Part shown: positions 33,611-45,565 of the stretch, one piece after another
Position numbering within the stretch: the stretch's first letter is position 1
How the letters are laid out: every line of letters begins with the position of its first letter
From: Penium margaritaceum
Taxonomy: Eukaryota > Streptophyta > Zygnematophyceae > Desmidiales > Peniaceae
Assembly: GCA_023375785.1 (NCBI GenBank)
Contig: SZWC01001518.1
Location: forward strand, 134,793-198,792
Reading direction: 5' to 3'
DNA: 64,000 nt
Program-made: the position numbers and the translations under genes
Notes under the pieces: generated by a model
The model's input: the letters and a program-made list of their open reading frames with translations, nothing else
Told to the model about the DNA's origin: nothing
The model's database searches: none

Positions 33611-34021
33611 TGGTCACAACCCCTCTGCACATTATGGAATAGATAAATTCGACCGCGGGTTTTGCTCATGGAGTTATTTTGGTGGTTGCATTGCTTTCGT
33701 TCAACAAAATAACTAGATCCTTCATTTCGACGACGAAGCCATCTCATATGTGCGAGACCGTGGGCTGTCCATGGTGGTTAGTTCTCCATCGATGGTGGAA
33801 CCGCATGTTGATTTGCGTTGCTCCTTTTTGGCGACTTGCGTAGTGGACGTGCACGTGGTTTGTACACTGCACAATGCCCACTTTTGCATTTGCACATCCA
33901 AATGGCGAATGAGGGCTCCGTTAGATGCGGTTGTGCAAAAGTGCGTAGGCCGAATCAAGGCATTTTTTGCCTCGTTGCCATCTGTCTCAAATCGAGCCTC
34001 TTCTAACAACACTCTGTCAGC

Positions 34022-35666
34022 ATGGAGCGGTTCCTCCAAAAGTTTTTGCCAGAAGAACGTGCGCGTTGGCGAGCCCAAGCGTCACACCAAGGCCAGCCAT
34101 CGCGTCCGTCCCCAGCAAGACGTCCTCTTGGCAGACCCCGCAAGCTGCAGGCACTGGACGCGGATGCTACCGAAGCGCCCCAGGCTGCCTGTGTGTCTGC
34201 ATCTACGCATAGTGACGTGACACTGGCTGTGGGATCCCCTCTGTGCCTGCCGTCCAACTTCCCACTTGTCATTTGCCACCAACCCTCATCGGGATGCCAG
34301 CGTTGCCTTGACGATGGCGTCGGTTGCTCACACGACCACGAAGCTGAGGGACTCCGCATGCGGATGCAGCAGCAACACCCTCCTCAAGGGGAGAAGGTGA
34401 AAGCACCACCGCCTGTCGTCGCAGCTCCTGTGTCTACAACTCATCCCGCGTCGCCTGCTATGACACGGCCGCCAATGTACGCAGAGAAGGACAAAGCCCT
34501 GGCTGCTGACACTCCCAAGCCGCGGGTGAAAAAAGTGCAGCTGCTCATGACGCGGCTGCGCTCCGGGGCAGTGCGCATTCAGGAGCTGCAGCAGTGCAAC
34601 CCCACCTCCGACGACAGTGACAAATCTGCCGTCAACGTTCGCAGCAGTGACGGCAGAAGCAGCAGTTTGAATGAGTGTGACAGCACCGACAGCGACAGCA
34701 GTGAAAGTGATGGTCCGGACGGAGCTGCAGGCAGCTCAGTGCAAGGCGGTGACGACAGCACCGATACAAAATGTATGTCCTTGCAAATATCCTACACCAC
34801 CACCTCCAGCGACTCCTCAAGCTCGGCCACGAGCGGAAGGAAGTGCGGGAAGTATCGTGACTGGTTTGGGTCCGGTCATTTCCGGACCATTTAGAAGGCG
34901 GTAAAGCTGAAAAAAACCGCCTACGCAGCAGTCAAGCATCTACAGAAGACCTTCCGTACTCCGGACGGTCAATGTGTATTCGACAGTCTTGTTGTGAGCA
35001 ATTTCAGCAGCTGGTTTGAGCCCGGGAATTCGCTTGTGCTGAAGCCGCAGTACGCGTAGGCCGTCGTCACCTCACTGGGCACAAGTCCATCGGCTCCCAT
35101 CTCCATGAACCGCAAGCCCAAGCATGGGTACCAAGGCAAGAGAGCATGGCTCTCAACTTGGCCCAAGATTGTGGCAGAGATTAAGCAGCGGCTCAATGAT
35201 GCAGGAAATGCGTTGAACTCCAAGACAATCCGGCGTGAGATTCGTGATGTTGTCGCGCGACACGCCCCCGATGAATTGGAGCGGTTGGGAGCGCATGCAT
35301 TCGGCCGCCCGTGGATCCGCAAGTTTGTGCAAAAGGAGATGGGTTGGGCTTGGAGGTGTGGTACAACGGCAGCCCAAAAACTGCTGTTGGATTGGGACGC
35401 ACGGGTCCTCAAGTTCCACCAGTGTGCCGCGATCATGGCGACGCTGTACAAGATCAACCTGTTCTTTGTTCTCAACGGGGACCACACCGGCGTACAGCTC
35501 ATGCCGTCAGGGGACAAAACGTTTGCTCCCCTCGGCAGCAAGGATGTTAGCATCCTCAGCCTCGAAGAGGCAAATAACTGCCCTTGTCACGGTGTCCATG
35601 ACAGGTGAACTCCTCCCCCTCCAACTCATTTTTGGCGGTAAAACCCGTCGATGTCTGCCACATTAA
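34022..35666 (+). pseudogene. Pogo/jerky-like DDE transposase, truncated
   Basis: The frame opens MERFLQKFLPEERARW and runs through a basic and then Ser/Asp-rich region of low complexity. After stops at 34892-34894 and 35057-35059 it reads a DDE_1-type (pogo/Tigger/CENP-B-like) region: HGYQGKRAWLSTWPKIVAE, RPWIRKFVQKEMGW, LFFVLNGDHTGVQLMPSGDK (first catalytic Asp, ~35480) and TFAPLGSKDVSIL. A frameshift near 35565 leads to QITALVTVSMTGELLPLQL and IFGGKTRRCLPH, also typical of this family. Homology stops at ~35663, before the second Asp; the GACA/GATA array starts about 100 bp later. The N-terminal DNA-binding domain (HTH/CENP-B) is not evident. Assignment to the exact superfamily branch is moderate. 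Confidence 0.65.
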
Positions 35667-35770
35667 TTGCGCGCGCGCAAGATGCAAGATGCAATGTTGC
35701 GCACCCACTCACGGGTGGTATCCCCATTTTCCCAATGGTTGGGCATGAAGGTGAGGTGCGGGTGCGCAAG

Positions 35771-36166
35771 TAGACAGAGAGATAAGGTGACAGACAGGCC
35801 AACAGACAGACATATAGATACAGAGACAGACACACATACATGCAAACAAAACGGCATACAAAAATACAGACAATAGATAGGCACAAAAATAGACAAAAAG
35901 AGAGACAGAAAGATAGAAAGACCGATAGACAGACATGTAGATGGATAGAAAGACAGGCAGACAGACAGACAAACAAAAAGATAAAAAGAGACAGGTCGAG
36001 AGACAAACAGATAAACAAACAGATGGGTGACGGAAAGGTAGACAGAAAGATAGTCAGGGAGACACACAAAGAGATAGACAAACAAAAGATGGGCAGACAA
36101 ATAATCAGACAAATAGACAGATAGAGAGAAAGATAGACAGATAGATAGACAGAGAGAAAGAAAGAC

Positions 36167-36202
<36 letters not shown>

Positions 36203-36840
36203 GGGTAGATAGACAAACAGACAATTAGACAAACAGACACACAGACAGACAAACAAGTAGGTAGACAAACAGGCAGATACATAGATAGACAGACAGATAG
36301 GCAGGCACACAGATAGACAGACATACAGACGAGCAAACCGACACACATACAATCAGATACACAGATAGACAGACAGAAAGACAGACAGGCAGGCAGAAAA
36401 ATAAACAGACTGACTGAAAGATAGAGACGTAGACAGAAAGGTAGATAGATAGACAGATAGATAGACTGATAGATAGACAGACAAATAGACTGACTCATGG
36501 ACAGACAGATAGATGGACAAATAGATAGGAAGAATGACAGGAAGACAGACAGATGGACAAACAAAAAAAAGACAGACAGACAGACAAAAAAACAGGCAGG
36601 CATATAGATAGACAAGGAGACAGGAAAACAGGCAGACACACAGGTAGATAGACAGGCAGACGGACAACTAGAAAGAAAGACAGATAGGTAGGAAAACAGA
36701 CAAGTAGGCAAACAGACAGACAAGTAGATAGACAGACATATAGACATATAAGTAGATAGACAAACAGACAGAGAGGTAGACAGCCCAGTAGACAGATAGA
36801 CACACCAAAAGACAGGCAGGCATGTGGACAGACTGACAGA

Positions 36841-36912
<72 letters not shown>

Positions 36913-37828
36913 TAGAAAGACAAACATACATACAGACAGACAGACAGAAAGACAGACATACAGACAACCAGACTGCTAGGCAGACAAACAAACAGGCAAA
37001 AAGACAGGCCAACAGACAGACATACATCAAAGTAGATTGACATACAAACAGAAAGACAGACATACAGACACGCAGGCGGACGAAAAGGCAGATAGAAAAA
37101 CATAAAAACATGTTGACACAAAGATAGATAGAAAGACGGACAGGAAGACAGACAAACAGACAGGCAGACAGATAGCCAGATAAAGAGACCGACAAGCAGG
37201 TAGATTGACAGATAGACAGACAAATAGATAAACAGAAATACGGATAGGCAGACAGATAGACAGAAAAGCAGATAGACTGACAAAGAGACAGATAGACAGG
37301 CAGGCAGACAGACAAATAGACAGGTAGACAACTAGACAGACAGACACACAAGCAGATAGATGGAAACATAGATAGAAAGACAGAGAGACCAATAAGCAGG
37401 CAGACAGAAAGACAGACAAATAGATAGGCTGAAAAATAGACAAAAAAACAGACAAGAAGACATGAAATAAGATAGATAGACAGATAGATAGACAGACAAA
37501 CAGACATTCAGGCAAACAGACAGATAGAGAGAAAGACAGATAGGCAGACAGACAAATAGACAAACAGACGGACAAAAAGGCAGATAGATTGGCAGACAGA
37601 CAGGTAGATAGACAGACATACAGACAGGTAGACAAACAGACAGATGGACAGATAGAAAGACAAAGAGACAGACGGGCAGACAGACAGACACACAGCCAGA
37701 CAGGCAGAAAGACAGGTAGAAAGACAGAAAGACAGACAGACAGACATTCAGACAGACAGACAGACAGACAGGCAGACAGACACCGGGCAGCCAACAGTAA
37801 GTAGTTAGACTGGCAGACTAGAGAGATG
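35771..37828. repeat. 2-kb GACA/GATA tetranucleotide array
   Basis: The plus strand is an imperfect run of GACA, GATA, GAAA, GGCA and AACA words that keeps a 4-bp phase over about 2 kb. A pure (CA)n run interrupts it at 36842-36911. Long minus-strand frames of C/V/L/S/Y residues result from the 12-base period common to 3 and 4; they are not genes. Confidence 0.95.
36842..36911. repeat. (CA)n microsatellite inside the GACA array
   Basis: About 35 uninterrupted CA dinucleotides. This is the only perfect dinucleotide stretch in the array and probably the most length-variable site in the window. Confidence 0.95.
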
Positions 37829-38282
37829 GTCTTTCTACCTTTTTTTTCTATCTTTCTATCTATTTATCTGCCTATCTGTCTGCCCTTCTGACCGTCTTTT
37901 TGTCTGTCTCTCTACCTGTCTCTTCATTTGTTTGTCTTTTTTCTGTCTATCTGTCTGTCTGTCCGTCTATCTATCTATCTGCCTACCTATCTATCTGCCT
38001 ACTTGTCTGTTTGTCTATTTTTCTAACTATCTATTTGCCTATCTTTCTGCCTTTCTATCTGTCTACTTGTCTTTCTGTGTGCTTGTGTGCCTGTCTGTTT
38101 GTCTATCTGTCTGCCTGCCTACCTACCTGTCTAGTTATCTGTCTATCTATCTACCTTTCTGTCTGTCTGTCTGTTTGCCTATCTATCTGTCTTTCTGTCT
38201 GCCTACCTGTCTGTCGCCTACCTTTCAATCAGTCAATCCCTCTACCAATCTGCTTGTCTATTCATCTACTTGTTTGTCAAAC
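37829..38282. repeat. Complementary TGTC/TATC array
   Basis: At about 37828 the plus strand switches from GACA/GATA words to TGTC/TATC words, the reverse complement. The two arrays form a large inverted repeat, with arms of about 2.06 and 0.45 kb around a ~30-base junction. Confidence 0.9.
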
Positions 38283-39189
38283 GTTGTGCCCCGATCGACG
38301 CCGCTACTTACGTTTGCATGTAACCTGTGGATTCTGTGCATGATTGTGGGTGCAAAAAATTGATATGGTGGCATTGACATGATTGGTCCACCTTCACATC
38401 TCTTCACAATGAAGTCCTTTTTTTAATTCTTTTCATACTTCACAAACTCTTCTTTCCTCTTCGGCAACTTTTTGCGAAAGGAATGGTTTTACGTTCACTT
38501 CATTTTATTATTCAGTTTAATTTTCATGTGCTTGGGAAACTAAACATATTCATTCATCTTTTAATTTCGTTGTCAGTCGTCGCATATTGCACCTTCTCCA
38601 TCCGCATTGGCTAGATGAAGAACATGATTTTTGGTGTATACCTCCTGCCAATCACTTGCGGCTATGGAAACCATTAATTAGTCAGTCGACATGGCACTAA
38701 GGATAATTTTCCGACCATGTATGACAATTTTGAAAACAAACTCAAGGTTTTACCTTCCTTGCAATTGGTGTGTCCATTATTGCATTCCGCACAAATGCGT
38801 TTCCTATCGCAAGAAAGAAACTTGGGTAATGCAACTTCTGAATTCCTTGTCACGGCTCTTCATTGACGATGTCGTGAAAAAGGTTTCTGTCCTTTGCCGG
38901 TCCACCATTGTCCTCTTTTCCTCCCTTGCTTAGACCACGGAGTTCCTTGCTATGGTTCGTGCCACTACACTTGGCTTTCCTTCAGTCATCGTAACCCATC
39001 AGCATTGCGAATCAAACATGTAATCTGTGACTACAACCTCTATGTCTACAGAGAACCGCACCCAAGACAGAATCACGCGCTGAAAACCATCACTTTTCTT
39101 GAGGAGTGCATCCCTCGCGGACGACTCGTACCCGCACGGAAGGTAGGAGTCCATGCCAACGGCGGATACGTGTACCGACGGTGGAGACC
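38283..39189. other. No gene recognised
   Basis: Short frames only. A 101-codon plus-strand frame at 38894-39199 has no recognisable content and runs into tandem repeats. Confidence 0.4.
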
Positions 39190-39335
39190 CTACCCATGAT
39201 AGAGACCCACGCTGACGAGATAGACTCGCGCTAACAAGGGAGATCCGTACTAGCGATGCAAACCCGCGACAACAAGGGAGACCTGCCCACGAGGGAGGAT
39301 TGCGTCATGGATGGAGACCAACGCCGTTCATAGAG
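39190..39335. repeat. Short degenerate ~20-bp tandem repeat
   Basis: Five or six units resembling GAGACCCACGCTGACGAGA / GAGATCCGTACTAGCGAT / GAGACCTGCCCACGAGGGA. Degenerate; no gene. Confidence 0.45.
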
Positions 39336-39639
39336 GCCCTTTGCATTGACAGACTTCGGCATTGAAGCTGAAATTGCCCTTTCATGTACTAAGTAAGAAC
39401 CCCCCTATTCCTCAACTCCTCTTGCTCCTCCTCCTCGTGGTAATACTGAATGTAGCCTTTCTGGTGGTGGTGGTGGGGGCGGTGGCTATAGGGTTGGCAT
39501 TTGTGGCTGCAGTGCGGTGGCGTTGACGTTGGTCCATTTCATGGGGGTGTAGGTGGTGGTGGCAGTGGGTTTGGAAGTGAGAAGGCTTGTCTTGTTGGGG
39601 AAGATGGTGGTGGTGTGATTGGGGGTGTGGTTCATCCTG
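39336..39639. other. GGT/GGTG-rich stretch
   Basis: Simple GGTGGTGG-rich sequence (about 39455-39625) leading into the next tetranucleotide array. It gives a Gly-rich frame that I do not accept as a gene. Confidence 0.4.
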
Positions 39640-42435
39640 ACGCCTACTACTCGCTGCCTACTGGCTGTCTGTTGCCTACTTGCTGCTTGGTTCCTACTTG
39701 CCTGCCTACATCTTGCTTAGTGTCTCCTTATTGGTTATTGACTGGTGCTTGCCTGCTGCCTGCTTCCTACTTGTTGCTTAGTGCATGCCCACTACATGTT
39801 GGCTGCTTGGTGGCTGTCTAGTGCCTACCTACTACTTGTTATCATGTGGTGCCTTCCTACATTCCTATCTGCCTTTTACCTACATGCCTGCCTTTCTTCC
39901 CGTTGCTTGCCTACTACTTGCCTGTTACCTGACAACCTACTGCTTAGTGCATACCTATGGCTTGTTGTTTTTCAGCTGCCTAATACTTGCATGCTACTAC
40001 TTGCCTGATGCCTCCTTACGTGTCGATTGCTTGCTTGCCTTCTTCCCGCCTACCTCCTACTTGTCTGGTGTGTGCCTATCTGGTGCCTACATACCTACCT
40101 CCTACTTGCCTGATACATGCATGTCTGGTGCCTACATACCTACCTATTACCTACCTACGTGCTGCATGCTACCTACGTGCTACTTATCCGCCTGTTGGTT
40201 GTGTGCTTGTTTTCTGCCTACCTACCTACGTGCCTACTACATGCCTATCCCTTGCTTGCCTCTTGCTTACTTATCTACAGCCTGCCTGCCTACTGGCTGC
40301 CTGCATCATATTTGCCTGGCGCCGACCTTCTTGGTGCCTGGCTGCCTAGTGCATACCTTCCTAGTGCCTACCTGCTTGCCTCCTGCCTGCCTACGTGCTG
40401 CATGCTGCCTACATGCTACCTACTCGCCTATTGGCTACCTACCTGCTGGCTGCTTGCTTGCTTACCTATTCCTTGCGTGCCTCTTGCCTACTTTCCGCCT
40501 GCCTACATTGTGGCTACTTGCCTGCTTCTTGCCTACCTCTTTCCTACCTAGTGTCGGCATGCTTGGTGCCTGCCTGCCTGCCTCCTGCCTGCCTACCTTC
40601 TACATGCTACTTGTATGATACTTGCCAACTTACTTCCTACCTACTTGCTAGCTACTTGTTCGCCTGCCTACCTATTGCTTGCGTACCTCTTACTTGCCTA
40701 CCACCTACTTTCCTGTTGCCTGCTTACCAGTTGCCTGCCTACCTTGTGCCTGCCTACGTGCCTCTTGCATACCTTCCTACTACATGCTTCCTGCACGCTG
40801 CTTGCCTGGCTGATGGCTACCTACCTACTTGCCTAATTGCATCTTGCCTGCCTCTTTCCTACCTGCCCACCTGATGTCTGCCTCCCTACTACCTGCCTGC
40901 ATCCTGCCCGCCTAGTGCCTACCTGCCTAGTTCATGCTTGCCTGCCTCCTGCTTGCATACCCGTTGCATGCTACATGCATGCTGCTTGCCCGCTTGCTAG
41001 CTACGTACGTGCTACCTACTTGCCTACTTGCCTGCCTACCCATTGCTTGCCTGCCTCCTACTTACATGCCGCTTTCTTACGTACTACTTGCTTGCCTACT
41101 GCCCGCTTGCCTCCTGCCTACCTAGTGCCTTCTTGCCTGGGGCATGTCTGCTTGCCTCCTGCCTGCCTTTCTGCTGCATGTTGCCTACATGTTGCGTGCC
41201 TGCCTTCTGGCTACCTACCTACTAGCTGCCTGCTTGCCTAGCTACTTGTTGCCTACTTGTCTTATGCTTGCATGTCGCCCGCCTGCCTACTACCTTTCTA
41301 TCTGCTACTTGCCTGCCTCCTGCCTGCCTGGTGCCTACATGCCTGCCTCCTGCGTGCTACATACTACCTACATGTTATTTTCCCGCCTGTTGGCTTCTTG
41401 CCTACTTGTTTTTCTATTACCTGCCTGCCTCCTGCCTGCCTTCCGTCCGCCTCTCTATTGATTACCTTCCTACTGCGTGCCTACCTCATACTTGCTTAGT
41501 GCCTGCCTGCCTAGTGCTTACTTGCCTGCCTACTGCATGCTGCCTGCTGGCCGCCTGCCTGCTTTCTGTCTACTTTCTTGCGTGCCTACTACCTGCCTAC
41601 CTCCTGGTTACGTGTCCCCTGCTCTCCTATTGCTTCCCTGCGTATTGCTTGTCTGCCTCCTACTTGTATGGTGCCTGCCAACTACCTCCTTCCCTGGTGC
41701 CTGTCCACTGGTTGCCTGCCTGCTTGCCTACTACCTGCCATTTGCCTGCTACTTGTTCCTTACAACTTGCTTGCTACTTCATGCTGGTTGGTATGTGTAT
41801 GTTGTGTCCTTCTTGCTGCCTCCTTTCTGCCTACTTGCCTGCTACCTCCCTCTCTCTTTCTTGCCTACTAGCTGCCTACTGGCTGATTGCCTACTTGCCT
41901 GTTTGTTACCTGCATACTACTAGCTGCCTACCTGTTGCCTTCCTGCTTGCCGTGTGCCTGCTGCTTGCTGCCTACTACTTGCCTGCTATTTCATGCTATC
42001 TGTGCATGTTGGCTCCTTACTAATGCCTCCTTCTTGTTTGCCTACTGCCTACCTACCTCCTACCTGCTTGATGTCTGAATGCCTCGTGCATGCCTGCTTG
42101 CCTACCGCCTGCTACATGCTGCCTACATGCTGCCTGCCCACATACTGGCTACCTGCCTGCTAGCTTGCTTGGCTGTTGCCTGCCTCTAGCTTGCTTACTT
42201 GTTGCTTACCTGTTTTCTTGCCTACCTAGTGAGTGCCTCCCTGTTACCTACCTGCCTGCCTGCCTACCTACCTCCTGCCTGCTTGCTGCCTGCCTACATG
42301 GTGTGTGCTAGCCTACTGCTTGCCTGTCGACTGCCTGCCAACCTGGTGCATGCCTGTTGCTTGCCTAGTGCCTACCTGCCTACCTGCCTGCTCCCTCCAT
42401 GCTTGATGTTTCCCTGCTGCTTGCTTCATACCTGA
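39640..42435. repeat. 2.8-kb TGCC/TACC/TACT tetranucleotide array
   Basis: The plus strand keeps a 4-bp phase of T-R-Y-Y words (TGCC, TACC, TACT, TGCT, TGTT). Each word has its single purine at position two, as TGTC/TATC does in the array at 37.8-38.3 kb. It is more diverged than the GACA arrays. The L/C/P/T/Y-rich frames of 100-280 codons are by-products of the period. Confidence 0.9.
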
Positions 42436-42663
42436 CTATTTTCCTCATGTCTATGTGCTCTCACACTAAATGTTACTCTCCTTTCCACATGCTATCTTTG
42501 CTACACTATGTGATATGCAACTTTAAATGTATGTCGTCACTCCTCTCCTCCGTACACACTTCACAAGGGCCACATTGTCTTCCTCTTGACTAGTTCTTCT
42601 TCCAATTTCAAGAATTTACCACCGGAGAATGACTTGCGAGGATAGCTTTGTGGCATACATGAT

Positions 42664-43772
42664 ATCACGAAATTGCAAGCGATACAAGATGCAGAAGAGA
42701 AGCTGATAGTGACCACGAAAGTGTTGATGAAGTTGTACTCTGCTGACGAGAGAAAAGAACTTAGAGCAAAGTGTTAAGGAGCAGGAAAGATAAGTGCTCC
42801 TGATGATCAACTGATGATGAGTGTGGATGTAACACCACAGTTGTAGGTGAGATTATAGGCTAGAGTGGTATGCCGTGACAACCAAGGCACTGGCGAGAGC
42901 CGCATCGCCAAGGTGCGGGTGCAATGAGACGGAGGAGTGATACTTGAAGATAGGCACAGCGTAGGCAAGCACGGGCGCTCATGAAAAAGCAGCTGCCACC
43001 GCGAAGGAGACAAGCGCAAAGAACAAAGATAGGAGAAGACTACAGCACCAAGGAATTGGCAAGGCGGTGGGCCGAGCCTCAGCTACCAAGAGCGGGAAAA
43101 ATAATGAGGGAGTAGTGGAGGGATGAGGCCGCAACCGGGAAGGTGAGCGAGTAGAGAGGAATGAGGTAAAGCCGCAGCCAGTAAGGCAGGCAAAGAGACA
43201 AGACAATGAGAACAAAGGAATTTCGTAGCCCGAAGGTGGGCAAAGGATAGAAGAGAACATAATCAGATGATTTTGTCAATGGAAACAAGCAGGTACAAGA
43301 TGTTAAGTATTACACACCCTAGGGTCGACTAGAAGCTACAATTATGGTGGGCGGTACGACAAGTGATGCCGTAAGCGGGTCAACGATGTTGTTGCCAGTG
43401 TTGAGTGCAGAGTCACGCAACGACTCCACTTTTATTCTTCTGCATTGTCATTAATGGTGGTGGAGAGACTTCTATGAATTTTTATGTTTTGTGGGGATTG
43501 CCCGTTAGTGTTTCCGTCAGACATTCCCGTTGGCGGTTGCTACCAATGGCCGTTTGGTGACGAGCGACGATGACCGCCAGTCATCGGTCCGTTGGGGCGA
43601 GTGGACCGTTCGTTTTGTTCACGCTCAAAGGTGATCTTGATCTCATCATATTATTTTTCTGCTTGCTCCACCATGGATTGATGGGTAATATTTCCATGAA
43701 CCCCGCTGGTAGGTGTGTCTTGTGAGTATTGGCATTCATTTCTGACACCCCCCTTCAATGCCAAAAGACACT
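42664..43772 (-). repeat. 3' LTR of a non-autonomous LTR element
   Basis: Direct repeat of 45566-47196, with landmarks GCAAGCGATAYAAGATG, GAAAGTGTTGA, CTCCTGATGATCAAC, GGTTTGGTGACGAGCG-like words and AATATTTCCATGAACC. It begins TCACGAAATTGC and ends AAAAGACA, so in the minus-strand sense it starts TGTCTTTTG. About 1.11 kb. Confidence 0.7.
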
Positions 43773-45550
43773 GGTGGAGTAATGATGATGAAGTAGCAAT
43801 GCTAATGTTGGTGTCGGTGAAGGAGGGGTGAGAAGCACGAGGATAGAGAGGATAAACATCAAGGGAGGAGTACCGGCTTTACATCAGGAGTGGTCGTTTG
43901 CAACTCCAGGAAAGAGGAGTTTTTCCTATTTTTAGAATATGGAGGGAGAACGCTATAGGAAGATGTGTTTTAGGTTGAAGTAGTGGAAGCTTGTTGACAG
44001 TGGGCTACTATTCATGAGTGAAAGAGGGTGAGTGCGTGAAGACGTGTTGACATAGAGATGGTGGTGCAGATGACTCTCGTAGATGTGCAAGGAGAAGAAG
44101 GAAGTCAAATTGATTAGTTGCAATTTATCTAGATAGTGGGGACAAATTCTTGTTGGCTCTCGAGTGACGATGACTTTTGGAGACAGGGAGATTGGGTTTG
44201 GTAGAGAGGAGACGATTGAGAATGGTGGTGTTGCGTGCATTGAAGTCAACCAGGCAGAGGGATTGTTTGAGGATGTTGGTGAGATCGGTGTGATGACGGA
44301 CAAATCGTTGATGGAGATGGCTGGGCTAGAGAAATATTGAAGAAATTTGGAATGCTCTGTGGATTCTAGGACAGAGAGAAGATCATGTATGAGGGTTTGA
44401 GTTGCTGTAGAAAAGAGGATAGCTGTTGGGGATGAATGAGTTGGAGAAGACATTGTTGTTGATGTGACAGTCATGGTTTGACATAGAGGTGATCATATGC
44501 TGGCTGTAAGAGATTGATGTTGTGAGGCAAGTGTAGGAACGTGTGTGGGACGTAGTTATCTCAAGTTTTTTGGTCTTCGTTTTGCTCATCGACGATTGTG
44601 ACTGGAGTTTGGGTTCAAAGCAAAGATAGATGCAAGCAGGGAAGGAGTACTACGACTGGAGGCTGAGTGCATTTGGTGAGACAGGGTGATATCCCGTGAT
44701 CTAGCGTGAGAATTAGGTCATGGAGGTAGAGGATCTATGTTGTTTGGACCCAGTGTGTCCAAGGACATAGTGCATGGTGGATAGTGATAGATGTCAGAAA
44801 TCAAGATCCAGTCATGGGCAAGTTTCAAGATACTAATGCTAGTGCTGACGAAGAAGGAGGTGGTAGTAGTGAGAGTTGTACAATTGGTTGTGATGGTTGA
44901 GAGAGGTTTGCTTTGATGGGGATGAGCTCTACTGCATTGATTGAGGAGGACGAGGAAGGGCTTTGCGAGTAAGGTTGCTTTGAGAGGTATTTCTCAGTTA
45001 CAGACATTGTGTTAGAGGACTGTGTTGGAGTCCATCGTGACTGATGTTCAGTGGTGGAGGGGTTGTAAAAAGGCTCGGAGGAGCTGATGGTTGGGTGAAT
45101 GTGAATTTTTGTCTGGTTTTTGTTGATGTGGTTGTAGCAAATGATCTCCGTTTTTACAATGGGAGAAATTGTGCTAGAAGAAAGAGGAGAATGGCGATGG
45201 TTGCAGAGTAGGACACTGTACTAGGGTTTGGAACAAAGGAAGTTACAAGGGAGAGGATGTTGCTGGACACAAGGAGGAAGAGTTTAAGGTAATACCAAGA
45301 GAGCTTCATGGCTTTGACTACTGATGGTAGTGGGATCAGAGAGGTCTTGGAGAAGAACATCAGGTTGGCTCCTGAGCTCTTGTAGAGGAATATGAGGAGG
45401 ATGGTAGTGGAGAAGGGGGTTGGTCTTGCACTATATCAGTTGAAGATGATACTACATTGTTGCATCTATAGATTTGGTGGAGGTGCGCTTTGATGTAGCG
45501 TTTCAAGCACCAGCAAGAGAGTGAAGCTTAGCACCAGGGTCTTTCGTTGT
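43773..45550 (-). other. Internal region of the non-autonomous LTR element
   Basis: 1.8 kb between the two LTRs. The minus strand has a few Ser/Thr/Pro/His-rich frames (the longest at 43953-44474, 173 codons) but no Gag, protease, RT, RNase H or integrase motif in any frame. The element therefore had to borrow proteins from a related autonomous element, as LARD-type elements do. The Ser-rich frames follow from a strongly strand-biased (G-rich plus strand) composition. Confidence 0.6.
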
Positions 45551-45562
45551 GCTCAGATACCA
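45551..45562 (-). promoter_or_regulatory. Primer-binding site of the non-autonomous LTR element
   Basis: The minus strand reads TGGTATCTGAGC, one mismatch from the initiator-Met-tRNA site, about three bases inside the LTR at 45566. This orients the element on the minus strand. Confidence 0.7.
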
Positions 45563-45565
45563 TTT

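Noticed and set aside
35626-37794. Long minus-strand frames (up to 433 codons) of C/V/L/S residues
   Set aside because: They lie wholly in the GACA/GATA and CA arrays. A 4-bp repeat read in threes gives a stop-free 12-base cycle in several frames at once.
35771-38282. CRISPR-like regular repeats
   Set aside because: The unit is 4 bp with no spacer structure, and the genome is eukaryotic.
39745-42435. Plus-strand Leu/Cys/Pro-rich frames of 100-277 codons
   Set aside because: Tetranucleotide array; overlapping frames are open together and there is no domain.
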